A stretch of 64,000 nt of DNA, taken from NCBI GenBank assembly GCA_963798855.1, contig CAWCUU010000003.1, positions 558,001 through 622,000 on the forward strand, written 5' to 3'. The DNA comes from CAWCUU01 sp963798855 (GTDB taxonomy: Bacteria; Gemmatimonadota; Gemmatimonadetes; Longimicrobiales; RSA9). Numbering within the stretch: position 1 is the stretch's first letter; each line of letters begins with the position of its first letter. Below the pieces are notes generated by a model. The model worked only from the letters and a program-made list of their open reading frames with translations. It ran no database searches and was not told where the DNA came from. Below are positions 39,499 through 48,748 of this stretch, piece by piece. Both the position numbers and the translations under genes were made by a program.

Positions 39499-39990
39499 AT
39501 GGAAGTTCGCGAGCATGACCTGCCGGGCGTTGGAAAGAAATTCGCGATCGTAACGGACGAGGGCGACCGGATGACAGTGATCATCCACAACACCGGCTCG
39601 CGGGAGATCTACCATTTCCGTGAGGGGGAGGAATACCCGTTCTTCGCCGTGCGGCTGACGGACGCGGAGGCGAGAAAGATGGGAGCGGTGCTGGGTGGCG
39701 CGTACTTCCAGCCGCCGGCGGCGGAGCGGATGGACCTGATTCTGGAGCATCTCTCGATCGAGTGGTTGAAGGTGGAGGCGGGCGCGCCGATCGCGGGACA
39801 CACGATCGGCGAGGCGGCGATTCGCAAGCGGACGGGTGCGAGCGTGATCGCGATCCTGCGCGACGGCGAGGCGCGTCCGAATCCGGGGCCGGATGAGCGT
39901 CTCGAGGTGGATGACACGCTCGTCGTGATCGGGGACCGCGATCAGGTAGCGCGATTCCGCGGGGAGTGCGCCGCGGCGGCCCCGCGTTAA
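39499..39990 (+). CDS. khtT: KhtT-like regulatory subunit (TrkA-C/RCK_C) of K+/H+ antiporter
   Basis: 163 residues. The N-terminal KhtT domain (VREHDLPGVGKKFAIVTDEG, IYHFREGEEYPFFAVRLTDAEARKMGAVLGGAYF) is followed by an RCK_C domain (SIEWLKVEAGAPIAGHTIGE, GASVIAILRDGE, DERLEVDDTLVVIGDRDQVA). KhtT gates the KhtU transporter in response to pH and c-di-AMP-like ligands in Bacillus. The transporter gene starts 4 bp after this stop, so they form one unit. Confidence 0.9.
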   Translation: MEVREHDLPGVGKKFAIVTDEGDRMTVIIHNTGSREIYHFREGEEYPFFAVRLTDAEARKMGAVLGGAYFQPPAAERMDLILEHLSIEWLKVEAGAPIAGHTIGEAAIRKRTGASVIAILRDGEARPNPGPDERLEVDDTLVVIGDRDQVARFRGECAAAAPR

Positions 39991-39994
39991 AGCC

Positions 39995-41167
39995 GTGCAC
40001 GCCGACCTGCTGCTGGGCGCGGGCCTGGTTCTGACCGCGCTGGCGGTGACGGGGCTGGTATTCCTGCGTTTCAGACAGTCCGTCGTGCCGGCGTTCATCC
40101 TGCTGGGCGTGGCCCTTCGCCGGGAGCACTTCGATGCTGAGCTGGTGGACGCGGTCGCTCTGATCGGTGTGGTCCTGCTGTTGTTCTCGATCGGGCTGGA
40201 GTTCTCGCTCGGTGCGCTGGTACGCAACCGTCACCGGATCACGCGCACGGGCACGATCGACCTGCTCGTCTGCCTGCCGCTCGGCATCGTGGCGGGTCTG
40301 GCGGTGGGAGATGGGTGGGTGGGGGCTCTCCTGCTCGGCGGCGCGTTCTACGTCACGTCGAGCGCGATCGTGGCCAAGAGCGTCATCGAGCTGCGGCGCG
40401 CGGCGGACCCAGAGACGGAGATCGCGCTGGGGATCCTGGTCTTCGAAGACCTCTTCATCGCGTTGTACCTGGCGGTACTGTCCGGCGCGATCCTCGCTTC
40501 CGAGCCGAGCCTCGGCGCCGCGGCGGCGGGGGTGGCCAAGGCGCTGCTCTTCCTCGGCGTGCTGGTGCTGATCGCGGTGCGGGCGCGGCCGTTCCTGGAG
40601 CGTGCCTTCTCGGTCGAGAGTGATGAGCTGTTCGTGCTTCTGGCGGGCGGGCTCGTATTGCTGACCGCGTGGGCGGCACTGGCGGCGGGGCTGTCGGAGG
40701 CGATCGGCGCGTTCGTGGCAGGCCTCGCTCTCGCCGAGACCCGACAGAGGGAGCGGGCGGAGCGGCTCTTCGCACCGTTACAGAACGTGTTTGCGGCGCT
40801 GTTCTTCTTCGGGTTCGGGCTCTCGATCGACCCACGCACGTTCGGCGACGTATGGTTGCCGGCACTCGCCCTCGCGTTGCTCGGGGTTGTCGCGAAGCTC
40901 ACCGCCGGCTGGATCGCGGGGCGGAGAGAAGGACTCGGCCGCCGGGGCGCCCTCGCGCTCGGCCTGATGCTCACGCCGCGAGGCGAGTTCTCCATCGTTC
41001 TGGCGGGAATCGCGCTCGCCGTCGGACGGAACCGGCTCGGCGCCCTGCTCGCGCTCCTGGTGCTCGCCCTCTCGCTGATCGGAACCGTCACGCTGCGCTA
41101 TGCGCCGCAGATCGGGGGATGGGCGTTCCTGCCGCAGAAGCTACGGGAGAAGCCACCCGAGACATGA
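39995..41167 (+). CDS. khtU: KhtU-like CPA2 cation/proton antiporter
   Basis: 390 residues, GTG start at 39995. About 12 membrane segments with the Kef/CPA2 pattern: LLLFSIGLEFSLGALVRNRH, GAFYVTSSAIVAKSVIEL, GILVFEDLFIALYLAVLSGA (conserved acidic residues in the ion site), LSEAIGAFVAGLALAETRQR, GLMLTPRGEFSIVLAGIAL. No C-terminal TrkA-N domain, because regulation is supplied by the separate KhtT. K+/H+ efflux under alkaline or aldehyde stress is the expected job. A hairpin follows the stop. Confidence 0.9.
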   Translation: MHADLLLGAGLVLTALAVTGLVFLRFRQSVVPAFILLGVALRREHFDAELVDAVALIGVVLLLFSIGLEFSLGALVRNRHRITRTGTIDLLVCLPLGIVAGLAVGDGWVGALLLGGAFYVTSSAIVAKSVIELRRAADPETEIALGILVFEDLFIALYLAVLSGAILASEPSLGAAAAGVAKALLFLGVLVLIAVRARPFLERAFSVESDELFVLLAGGLVLLTAWAALAAGLSEAIGAFVAGLALAETRQRERAERLFAPLQNVFAALFFFGFGLSIDPRTFGDVWLPALALALLGVVAKLTAGWIAGRREGLGRRGALALGLMLTPRGEFSIVLAGIALAVGRNRLGALLALLVLALSLIGTVTLRYAPQIGGWAFLPQKLREKPPET

Positions 41168-41169
41168 AA

Positions 41170-41196
41170 GGCCAGCGCCGCGTCCGGGCGCCGGCC
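41170..41196 (+). terminator. Hairpin after khtTU, possible terminator
   Basis: GGCC-A-GCGCC stem, 7-base loop, GGCGC-C-GGCC return, starting 3 bp after the antiporter stop and followed by CTTCTC. Good stem, weak T-run; a Rho-independent terminator in a GC-rich genome is likely but unproven. Confidence 0.55.
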
Positions 41197-41249
41197 CTTC
41201 TCCCGCACTCGCACTCGCGCAGGTTTCCTCGCCCTTCAGCCGTCGTCCG

Positions 41250-42182
41250 TCACACTTCGGCCGCCACTTCCGAGCTCATGCCTCTCACTTCGGCATTCGC
41301 CAGCGGCACGGGTGGGAAGAGCAGGACCGGTGTTCGTGCGTGGTGGAGGACCCGCTCGGCTACGCTGCCGAGGAGCAGGCGCTCCCACTTGCTGCGGCCG
41401 CGGCTGGTCATGGCGATCAGGTCGATGCCCTCGGCCTCGACGTACTCGAGAATCGCGGCTGCGGGCTCGGGGCCGATCTCGATGACGGCGTCCGCGTGGA
41501 GGCCTTCCAGTCTGAGCTGCTCGACCTTCTTCTCGAGCTCCTCGCGCGCGATCCCCTTGAGGTTCGTGACCGCCTCATCCGTCGTAGCGACCCAGTAGGG
41601 CGCGTCGAGGAGGACCGGCGGCGGCACGATCCGGATCAGCGTGACGCGCGCATGCTCGAGCTGCGCGAGCTCGGCCGCATAGGCTACGACGCGGGCGGCC
41701 GACTCCGAGCCATCGAGCGGCACGATGATGCGACGGAAGTGGCTGCCGTCGGGCGCCTCCTTCCACGTGCCCGGCCGAACGAGCAGGACCGGCAGGCGGC
41801 TGCCGCGGATCACGGTGTCGGCGACGCTGCCGAGCCACGCCCGGCGCAGCGCGCCGCGCCCGTGGGTCGACATCACGACGAGCTGGATGTCGTTCTCCTC
41901 GCAGTAGCGGCGCAGAGCGGTGGCGACCTCGGCGTTCGAGGGCGGGAACAGCGGATCCGACGTCCGCTCCTCGACGAGGCGAAAGTCTACGGATTCGCCG
42001 ACGTCCTCGCAGACGCGGCCGCTGACCTCGCGCAGGTACTCCTCTTCCTTCTCCTGCCGGAAGCTGACCACCTGCACCAGGTGGAGCCGAGCCCCGGTGC
42101 GGCGGGTGAGCGCGACCGCTGCCGGAAGCGCCTGCTCGCTCACCGCGGAGCCATCGAGCGGAACCAGAATCGCCTTGTACAT
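41250..42182 (-). CDS. Tandem universal stress protein (two UspA domains)
   Basis: 310 residues from the ATG at 42182, which has GGAGGA six bases upstream. Domain 1 (1-150): MYKAILVPLDGSAVSEQA and ATP-binding loop VVMSTHGRGALRRAWLGSVA. Domain 2 (155-300): FRRIIVPLDGSESAARVV and IAMTSRGRSKWERLLLGSVA. Both G-x2-G-x9-G type loops look intact, so both halves probably bind ATP. It converges on khtTU; stress-linked ion transport is a reasonable context. Confidence 0.9.
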   Translation of the reverse strand: MYKAILVPLDGSAVSEQALPAAVALTRRTGARLHLVQVVSFRQEKEEEYLREVSGRVCEDVGESVDFRLVEERTSDPLFPPSNAEVATALRRYCEENDIQLVVMSTHGRGALRRAWLGSVADTVIRGSRLPVLLVRPGTWKEAPDGSHFRRIIVPLDGSESAARVVAYAAELAQLEHARVTLIRIVPPPVLLDAPYWVATTDEAVTNLKGIAREELEKKVEQLRLEGLHADAVIEIGPEPAAAILEYVEAEGIDLIAMTSRGRSKWERLLLGSVAERVLHHARTPVLLFPPVPLANAEVRGMSSEVAAEV

Positions 42183-42347
42183 GTCCGAATCCTCCTGCAG
42201 CACTGCGGTCCCCATGCCACGCCTCCACAGTGGCCGGAACGGGGTGCAGGGGGTGTCGGGAAAACCTTGATCCTGTGACGGGAGAGCCTCTGTACCCGGG
42301 GAAGGCAATTCGGTTTTCGACTTCGAGTTTCGAGTTCGAAACGGAGC

Positions 42348-43592
42348 CTATTCGTACCTCAGGGCCTCGACCGGCTCGACGGCGGCCGCCCTGCGCGCGG
42401 GGAACACGCCGGCGACGAGCCCGATCGCGATCAGGATCGTGACCGTGACGATCGCGATGGGCCAGGAGAGCTGCGGATTGCCGACGAAGGTCATCGCCTC
42501 GTTCGCGTCCGGCAGGCTCGCGACGCCGGTCACGATGCCGGAGGCGAGCAGCAGGCCGGTGCCGCCGCCGGCGAGGCAGATCAGCAGCGCCTCGAACAGG
42601 AACTGCGCCATGATGCTGCGGCGCGTCGCGCCGACCGCGCGCTTGATGCCGATCTCGCGGGTACGCTCCTTCACGACGACGTACATGATGTTCGCGACGC
42701 CGATGCCGGCGACGAGCAGCGTCAGCGCGCCGACGACTCCGAGGAAGATCTGGATCCCGAGCGTGATCCGGTGCGTCATCTTGGCGTCCTCGATGAAGTC
42801 CCAGATGCCGAGCGCGCGCTCGTCGTCGGGGTCGAAGCCGTGCGCGGCGCCGAGCACCTCGTAGAGCCGGCGCTTCACCAGCCCGGCTTCCTTCACACTG
42901 CGCGGCCGGACCAGCAGGCTGTTCACGTTCTTCGGTCCGTAGAGCGTACGGAACACCGACGCCGGGATGATCGCGCGGTCCGCGTCCGGCCCGTTGTTCA
43001 TGCTCGTCTGCAGCTTGGACGCCATGATGCCGACGACGGTGAACGGCACCTGGTCGAGCAGCAGGCGCTTGCCGATCGCATCGCCTCCCGGAAAGAGGCG
43101 GTGGGCGATCGAGTCGCCCAGGAAGAGCACGCGCCGCCGCAACCTCACGTCGCGCGAGTTGATGAAGCGGCCGCCCGCGGCCGGGTACATCGTCCGCATC
43201 TCCGAGAACGCCGGATCGACGCCCTCCATCATCGTCGTCGTGGTCAGCGCATCGGACTTGAGCACCGTCCCCCAATGCCCGTAGGAGGGGCTGCCGAGGT
43301 CGATCTGCGGGATGCTGCGCCGCAGCGTCTCGAGGTCCTGCTCGGTCAGCGCGATGGACCGGCCGGCGGGGAGCCCTTCGAACGAGCGCGTCGTCTCTCC
43401 GCCGTAGACGATGAACATCTGCTGCCCCGCTCCCAGCGTGCCCTGCATGACCGCGTCCTTGAGCCCTTCCCCGAACGCGAGCAGCAGCACGACCGTGAGC
43501 GCGCCCCAGAAGACGGCGAACAACGTCAGGAACGCGCGCGTGCGCTGCACCGCCAGGTCGCGCCAGAACTCGAGCAGCAGGAGCGGGATCAT
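42348..43592 (-). CDS. MacB-type ABC transporter permease (FtsX-like), copy B
   Basis: 414 residues from the ATG at 43592. One N-terminal helix (RAFLTLFAVFWGALTVVLLL), a large periplasmic MacB_PCD domain (about 45-270) and three C-terminal helices (ITLGIQIFLGVVGALTLLVA, ALLICLAGGGTGLLLASGI, IAIVTVTILIAIGLVAGVFP). It carries the conserved cytoplasmic loop NIMYVVVKERTREIGIKRAVGA. No nucleotide-binding domain is fused. Follows a related but not identical permease by 11 bp; together with the adaptor they form an exporter operon. Confidence 0.88.
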   Translation of the reverse strand: MIPLLLLEFWRDLAVQRTRAFLTLFAVFWGALTVVLLLAFGEGLKDAVMQGTLGAGQQMFIVYGGETTRSFEGLPAGRSIALTEQDLETLRRSIPQIDLGSPSYGHWGTVLKSDALTTTTMMEGVDPAFSEMRTMYPAAGGRFINSRDVRLRRRVLFLGDSIAHRLFPGGDAIGKRLLLDQVPFTVVGIMASKLQTSMNNGPDADRAIIPASVFRTLYGPKNVNSLLVRPRSVKEAGLVKRRLYEVLGAAHGFDPDDERALGIWDFIEDAKMTHRITLGIQIFLGVVGALTLLVAGIGVANIMYVVVKERTREIGIKRAVGATRRSIMAQFLFEALLICLAGGGTGLLLASGIVTGVASLPDANEAMTFVGNPQLSWPIAIVTVTILIAIGLVAGVFPARRAAAVEPVEALRYE

Positions 43593-43603
43593 CGTCGTCG
43601 TCC

Positions 43604-44842
43604 TCAGGCGCCGTAGCGGAGCGCGTCGACCGGGTCGAGCAGGGCGGCGCGGCGCGCGGGCAGGTAGCCGGCCAGCAGCGCGACGGCGGTGAGCAGGGCG
43701 GCGGTCGTCGCGAAGACGAGGGGCGAGATGGTCGGGTCGCCGACGAAGTCCTCGAGCGGCAGCAGCCTGCCGGCGAGGACGATGCCGCCGGAGATCAGGA
43801 AGCCGAGCAGCGCGCCGAAGCCGACGATCAGCAGCGCCTCGATCAGCACCTGCGAGAGAACGTCGCGGCGCCGCGCGCCGACGGAGCGCCGCAGCCCTAT
43901 CTCTCGCGTGCGCTCCTGCACGACAACGTACATCACGTTCGCCACGCCGATCCCCCCGACGACGAGCGTGAAGGAGCCGACGATGCCGAGGAACAGGTTG
44001 AAGCCGAGGAACAGGTACTTGAAGAACTTGAGCTGGTCGGCCGTGTCCCAGATGTTCAGCGCGTCGCGGTCGGCGGGGTCGAACGCGTAGCGACGTCCCA
44101 GCACCTCGCGCACGTGCTGCGACACATCGGCGGCCGTGCGAGGGTCGTCGGGACGGTAGATGATGCGGTTCACGGTCGTCGCGCCGTATATGGACACGTA
44201 CGTGCTGGCCGGGATGAAGAGGCGGTCCTGGTCGCGGCTGTTGTAGGAGGAGTTCTGCGTCTTCTCGACCATCACGCCGACGACCGTGAACGGCGCGGCG
44301 TCGACGAAGATGGTCTTGCCGATGGGGTCCTCGTCGGCGAAGAGCAGTCGCTTCAGCTCGTTGCCCATGAACGCGACGCGGCGGCGGGTGGCGATGTCCA
44401 CGTCGTCGATGAAGCGGCCCCCGGCCTGCGCGAAAACGTTGCGCAGATCGCCGTAGGCGGGCGTGATCCCGGTGAGGTAGACGTTGCTCGCGGCCTTGCC
44501 CCGCCTCGCCTGCACGCCCCACCGGCCGTACTCGGGCCCGATCGCATCGATCTCGGGGACCTCGCGCGCGAGCAGCGCGGCGTCATCCTCGTGGAGCTCG
44601 ATCGGGCGCCCCGTGTTGAAGCCGTGGAACGGCTTCGTCGTCCGGCCGCCGCCGACGATCGCGATCGCGTCGCCGATCCCCTTCGCGTTGCGGACCATGC
44701 TGCGCTGGAGCCCGACGCCGAACGCGAGCAGCACGACGACAGCGGTCGTGCCCCAGGTGATGCCCATCACGGTGAGCAGCGTCCGCAGCCGCTGCTGGCG
44801 CAGGTCCGCGAGCAGCTCCCGGAGAAACGTGAAAGCGCGCAT
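43604..44842 (-). CDS. MacB-type ABC transporter permease (FtsX-like), copy A
   Basis: 412 residues with the same four-helix plus periplasmic domain plan as copy B: LRTLLTVMGITWGTTAVVVL at the N-terminus, the coupling loop NVMYVVVQERTREIGLRRSVGA, and YLPARRAALLDPVDALRYGA at the end. The divergence between the two suggests a heterodimeric channel. It lies 9 bp after the adaptor gene. No ATPase gene is found in the operon, so a shared MacB/LolD-like ATPase must be encoded elsewhere. Confidence 0.88.
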   Translation of the reverse strand: MRAFTFLRELLADLRQQRLRTLLTVMGITWGTTAVVVLLAFGVGLQRSMVRNAKGIGDAIAIVGGGRTTKPFHGFNTGRPIELHEDDAALLAREVPEIDAIGPEYGRWGVQARRGKAASNVYLTGITPAYGDLRNVFAQAGGRFIDDVDIATRRRVAFMGNELKRLLFADEDPIGKTIFVDAAPFTVVGVMVEKTQNSSYNSRDQDRLFIPASTYVSIYGATTVNRIIYRPDDPRTAADVSQHVREVLGRRYAFDPADRDALNIWDTADQLKFFKYLFLGFNLFLGIVGSFTLVVGGIGVANVMYVVVQERTREIGLRRSVGARRRDVLSQVLIEALLIVGFGALLGFLISGGIVLAGRLLPLEDFVGDPTISPLVFATTAALLTAVALLAGYLPARRAALLDPVDALRYGA

Positions 44843-44851
44843 GGTGGGTCG

Positions 44852-45943
44852 CTACTTCACCGTCTTGACGGGCTTCTCCAGCACCTTCTCGCCCTCCTTC
44901 AGCCCGTCCAGCACCTCGACGCTGATCGCGTCGCTGAGGCCCGTCTTGATCGTGCGACGGACGCGCTCGCCTTCCGCCGTCCCCGGCACCTCCACCCACG
45001 CGGAGTCGCCGTCGAAGTTCACGACCCGCTCCGGAATCACGAGCACGCCCTTGCGCTGATCGATGATGACCTCGGCGTTCGCGCTGAAGCCCGCCCGCAG
45101 GCGCGCGCCGCCCATGTCCTTGACGGTGATCTCGATCGGGAAGACCGTCGCGGTCTCGTCCTTCTGCGCCTTGAGCGAGATGCGGGACACGCTGCCGGTC
45201 ACGTGCGCCTGCGGCAGCGCGCCGATCTTGATGTCTGCCGGCATGCCCTCCTTCAAGCGGCCGACGTCAATCTCGTCGACCGTGCCCTTGAAGACGAGCC
45301 GGCTCATGTCGGCCATCGTGAACAGGACGGTGCCCTCCTGATAGGTCGACAGCGGCACGATCGGGTCGCCGACCTCGACCATGCGCTCGAGGACGTAGCC
45401 GGTCACCGGCGAGCGCACGAGCGTCTCGACCTGGCTGCCGCCCGCCGAGAGCTTGCCCGTCTCCAGCAGCGACAGCTTCTCGCGCGCCATCTTGAGCTGG
45501 AGCTGCGCCTCGACGAAGCGCCTCTCGATGTCGTCCAGCTCCTTCTGTGACAGCAGCTTGCGATCGAAGAGGGCGTGCTGCCTGTCCCGCTCCCGCTCCA
45601 CCGCGTCCATGTCGTTCTGCCTCAGCTCCAGCTGCCGCCTCGCCTCGACCAGCTCCACGGGTGTCGGATCGGGCCGGATCTCGAGCAGCGGGTCCCCGGC
45701 GTGGACGTACACGCCCGGCTCCACGTAGGCCCTGCGGACCACGCCGGAGACCTTCGACTTCACGCTGATCTCGGTCTCCGGCTGGATCGTGCCGATGGCG
45801 ACGGCGCGGTCCACCAGATCGTCGCGCACGACCTCCACCGAGGGGACCGGCTCGTTGCCATGCCCGCGCACGGCGAAGGCGCCGATGCCCACCACCACGA
45901 CGCCGATGGTCGTCGTCAGCGTCAGCTTCGCACCACGCTTCAT
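44852..45943 (-). CDS. HlyD/MacA-type periplasmic adaptor protein
   Basis: 363 residues. N-terminal signal anchor (LTLTTTIGVVVVGIGAFAV), biotinyl-lipoyl half-motifs VKSKVSGVVRRAYVEPGVYV and VRSPVTGYVLERMVEVGD around a coiled-coil hairpin (about 95-165; ARRQLELRQNDMDAVERERD), then beta-barrel and membrane-proximal domains. It links an inner-membrane ABC permease to an outer-membrane channel. First gene of the operon adaptor-permease A-permease B; the substrate is unknown. Confidence 0.9.
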   Translation of the reverse strand: MKRGAKLTLTTTIGVVVVGIGAFAVRGHGNEPVPSVEVVRDDLVDRAVAIGTIQPETEISVKSKVSGVVRRAYVEPGVYVHAGDPLLEIRPDPTPVELVEARRQLELRQNDMDAVERERDRQHALFDRKLLSQKELDDIERRFVEAQLQLKMAREKLSLLETGKLSAGGSQVETLVRSPVTGYVLERMVEVGDPIVPLSTYQEGTVLFTMADMSRLVFKGTVDEIDVGRLKEGMPADIKIGALPQAHVTGSVSRISLKAQKDETATVFPIEITVKDMGGARLRAGFSANAEVIIDQRKGVLVIPERVVNFDGDSAWVEVPGTAEGERVRRTIKTGLSDAISVEVLDGLKEGEKVLEKPVKTVK

Positions 45944-46095
45944 GTAGAGGGACTCCCGTTGCGGATGAGGGCGCCGAGAGCGTCGGTGTCCCGGGCTGGT
46001 GGGCCTTACGGGTGGGTCGCGTCCGCAGTTTCACCGCGGAGAGCGGTGGACCATTCCGTTCTCCGCGCCCTCCCGGCCGAGGCGAGCCGCTCCGC

Positions 46096-47019
46096 CTAAG
46101 CGAGCGGCACGAGCAGCACGGGCGTGGAGACGCGCGGCACGATCGCGGCCGCGAAGCTGCCGGAGAGCATGCCACTGACGCCGGCTCGGCCGTGCGTGGC
46201 GATGATCAGAAGGCGGGCGTCCTCGCGGCCGAGCACGTCCATCGTCTCCTGCACCGCCGAGCCGCGGCGCAGCTCCGCGGTCGCGGTCAGCCCCTCGGCT
46301 CGCAGCTCCTCGGCGAGCGAGTCCATGTAGCGTCTCGCGTCGTCGGCCTCCATCTCCAGCACGTCGGCGGTGGCGGAGGGAGAGAAGATCGCGGGCGCGG
46401 CACGCTCGGCGGGCAGGCGCGTCAGCGTCGGCACGACGGTCAGCAGATGCAGGCCGGCGTGACAACGGCGGGCCAGCATCCCGGTGAGCGGCAACGCGCT
46501 GGGGCCGTGCACGACCGGGTCGAGGGCGATGACCCAGCGCCCGCCGGCCAGCGTCGTGCCGACGCGCCCGGGTCGCACGACCAGCACCGGTCTCGTGGCG
46601 CGCCGCAGCGTCTGCTGCGCGATGCTGCCGAGAAGCAGGTCGCGCAGCCCGCCGGAGCCGTGCGTGCAGAGCAGGATCAGCGAGACGTCCAGCTCGTGCG
46701 CGTGCTGGGCGATGGAGGCGGCGACGTCGCCGATCGCGGGCTCGTGGACGTGGAAGCTGGCGTGCACGCCGTTCTCGGCGAATCGGGCGACGAGCGCCTC
46801 GAGGTACCTCGTTGCGTCCTCGCGCCGGTGCAGGTGCGGCTGTCCGTGCACCTCCGTCGGGGCTCGCCGCTCGATCACGTGCAGCAGGACGAGCTCGGCG
46901 TCCAGCAGCGAGGCCAGCTCGCCGGCGATTCCGAGCGCGGCCTCCGCCAGGCTCGAGCCGTCCAGCGGCACGAGGATCCGCTCCACGCGCTGCGTGTCGA
47001 TGGCTTCCACGTCGGTCAT
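46096..47019 (-). CDS. Tandem universal stress protein (two UspA domains)
   Basis: 307 residues with starts and loops of two Usp domains: VERILVPLDGSSLAEAALGI then LILLCTHGSGGLRDLLLGSI, and GRWVIALDPVVHGPSALPL then LIIATHGRAGVSGMLSGSFA. The second Usp begins without the standard aspartate pattern. The ATG overlaps the stop of the mntH gene (ATGA), so it is coupled to manganese uptake, an arrangement suited to oxidative stress. Confidence 0.88.
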   Translation of the reverse strand: MTDVEAIDTQRVERILVPLDGSSLAEAALGIAGELASLLDAELVLLHVIERRAPTEVHGQPHLHRREDATRYLEALVARFAENGVHASFHVHEPAIGDVAASIAQHAHELDVSLILLCTHGSGGLRDLLLGSIAQQTLRRATRPVLVVRPGRVGTTLAGGRWVIALDPVVHGPSALPLTGMLARRCHAGLHLLTVVPTLTRLPAERAAPAIFSPSATADVLEMEADDARRYMDSLAEELRAEGLTATAELRRGSAVQETMDVLGREDARLLIIATHGRAGVSGMLSGSFAAAIVPRVSTPVLLVPLA

Positions 47020-48344
47020 GGGCCGCCTCCCGTGAACACGGCATAGAGCAGATAGAAGTTCAGCGAGATGATGGCGCCGGAGATCACCCAGGCGATCGCG
47101 GTCGTGACGCGATGGTTCACGAGCACGCCCATCACGTCGCGGTGTCGCGTGAACTGCACGAGGGGGATGAGCGCGAATGGGATGCCGAATGAGAGAACGA
47201 CCTGGCTGATCACGAGCGTCCGCGTCGGGTCGAAGCCCGCCGCGATCACGGCGAGCGCCGGCAGCATCGTGACGAGTCGCCGTACCCAGATCGGTACGTG
47301 CCAGTGCAGGAAGCCCTGCATGATGACCTGCCCCGCCATCGTCCCGACCGTCGAAGACGACAGCCCCGCGGCGAGCAGCGATATCGCGAAAACGAAGCTG
47401 GCCAGCGGCCCGAGCAGCGGTGTCAGCGTGCGGTACGCCTCCTCGATCGACGCGATCTGCGTCAGGCCGGCACGGTGGAACGTCGATGCCGCCATGACGA
47501 GCATCGCCCCGTTGATCAGCCCGGCGAGCCCCATCGCCACGGTCACGTCCACGAGCTGGAAGCGGAACAACCGCTTCATCTGCTCCGCGCTCGCCGTGCG
47601 GATCCGGTTCTGCGTCAGCGACGAGTGCAGGAAGATCACGTGCGGCATTACCGTCGCGCCCAGAATGCCGACCGCGAGCAGCACGCTCTCAGTGCCCACG
47701 AACCGGGGCGTCACGGCGCTCTTGAAGAGCGCCCCCCAGTCCGGCCATTCCAGCACCGTCTCGACGATGTAGCAGAGCGCGATGACCCCGACCATTACCG
47801 TGATGACCGCCTCGATCGGGCGGAATCCGTAGCGCTGCAGGCCGAGGATCAGGAACGTCGCGACCGCGGTGATCAGCGCGGCCGGAAACAGCGGGATGCC
47901 GAACAGCAGGTTGAACCCGACCGCGGCGCCCAGAAACTCGGCCAGGTCCGTGGCCATCGCGACGAGCTCCGAGACGACCCACATCCCCCACACGACCGGC
48001 CGCGGGTAGCGCTCCCGGCACACTTCCGCCAGGTTCAGCCCCGTCGCGATGCCGAGCTTGGCCGACAGCGTCTGGATCAGCATGGCGGTCAGATTGCTCG
48101 CCACGATGACCCACAGCAGCGTGTAGCCGAACTCCGCGCCCGCCTGGATGTTCGTCGCGAAATTGCCCGGATCGACGTACGCGACCGACGCGACGAACGC
48201 CGGACCGAGGAACGGCAGCAGCCGCGCGTACCACGAGCCGTGCCGCTCGCCGCGGAGCACCGCCGACGCCTGCTCGAGCGTGGCGCTGTCCGCGCTGCCC
48301 GAGGCGGGACGCGTCGCCTCATCCCCTCGGGAGTGGCCGCTCAT
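47016..48344 (-). CDS. mntH: Nramp-family divalent metal (Mn2+/Fe2+) transporter
   Basis: 442 residues from the ATG at 48344, which overlaps the stop of the upstream gene (ATGA); the frame is open to 48374. Eleven helices. Metal-site motifs are present: VDPGNFATNIQAGAEFG in helix 1 (DPGN) and GATVMPHVIFLHSSL in helix 6 (MPH). Proton-driven Mn2+ import is expected. It is the middle gene of a coupled trio with a DNA-repair-like protein and a stress protein. Confidence 0.92.
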   Translation of the reverse strand: MSGHSRGDEATRPASGSADSATLEQASAVLRGERHGSWYARLLPFLGPAFVASVAYVDPGNFATNIQAGAEFGYTLLWVIVASNLTAMLIQTLSAKLGIATGLNLAEVCRERYPRPVVWGMWVVSELVAMATDLAEFLGAAVGFNLLFGIPLFPAALITAVATFLILGLQRYGFRPIEAVITVMVGVIALCYIVETVLEWPDWGALFKSAVTPRFVGTESVLLAVGILGATVMPHVIFLHSSLTQNRIRTASAEQMKRLFRFQLVDVTVAMGLAGLINGAMLVMAASTFHRAGLTQIASIEEAYRTLTPLLGPLASFVFAISLLAAGLSSSTVGTMAGQVIMQGFLHWHVPIWVRRLVTMLPALAVIAAGFDPTRTLVISQVVLSFGIPFALIPLVQFTRHRDVMGVLVNHRVTTAIAWVISGAIISLNFYLLYAVFTGGGP

Positions 48345-48685
48345 CCGCGCGGTCCTGCCAGTGGGCAGTCGCACGGCTTCGCCTTCAGCAGCCTGAGCTG
48401 CTCCTCCGGCTCATCGACGTAACAGTCCTGCCGCTCGCGACCCGTCGCGAGCGCTGGGTCCAGCGGCGAGCCGTGGCGGTAGCGCCGCCGCGTCATCTCG
48501 TCGACCAGCCGCTGGTGCCGCGCGTACAGCGCCCGCAGCTTCCCCTCCCAGCGGCGCGTCTCCGGATGGCTTCGGTAGCCCGCCTTCCCCTGCGTCAGGA
48601 TGTTCCACAGCCCGTGCAGCTCGCGGTGCTCCCCGAGCAGGTGCTGACGGCACAGCCGTCGCGGCTCGATGTCCCAGATCCGCAT
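48341..48685 (-). CDS. Pyrimidine-dimer DNA glycosylase-like protein
   Basis: 114 residues: MRIWDIEPRRLCRQHLLGEH, RELHGLWNILTQGKAGYRSH, PETRRWEGKLRALYARHQRL and MTRRRYRHGSPLD. This is the pattern I associate with the T4 endonuclease V-like pyrimidine-dimer glycosylase family (Pyr_excise), though the conserved Thr2 nucleophile of endonuclease V is not present as such (Arg2), so activity is uncertain. It starts the coupled run with mntH and the USP. Confidence 0.65.
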   Translation of the reverse strand: MRIWDIEPRRLCRQHLLGEHRELHGLWNILTQGKAGYRSHPETRRWEGKLRALYARHQRLVDEMTRRRYRHGSPLDPALATGRERQDCYVDEPEEQLRLLKAKPCDCPLAGPRG

Positions 48686-48748
48686 GCCTCACCCCCGTTG
48701 GCGATGGCGTGGATGGTGGAGGATAACCCGGGGGGAGGCGCTAGAGGA

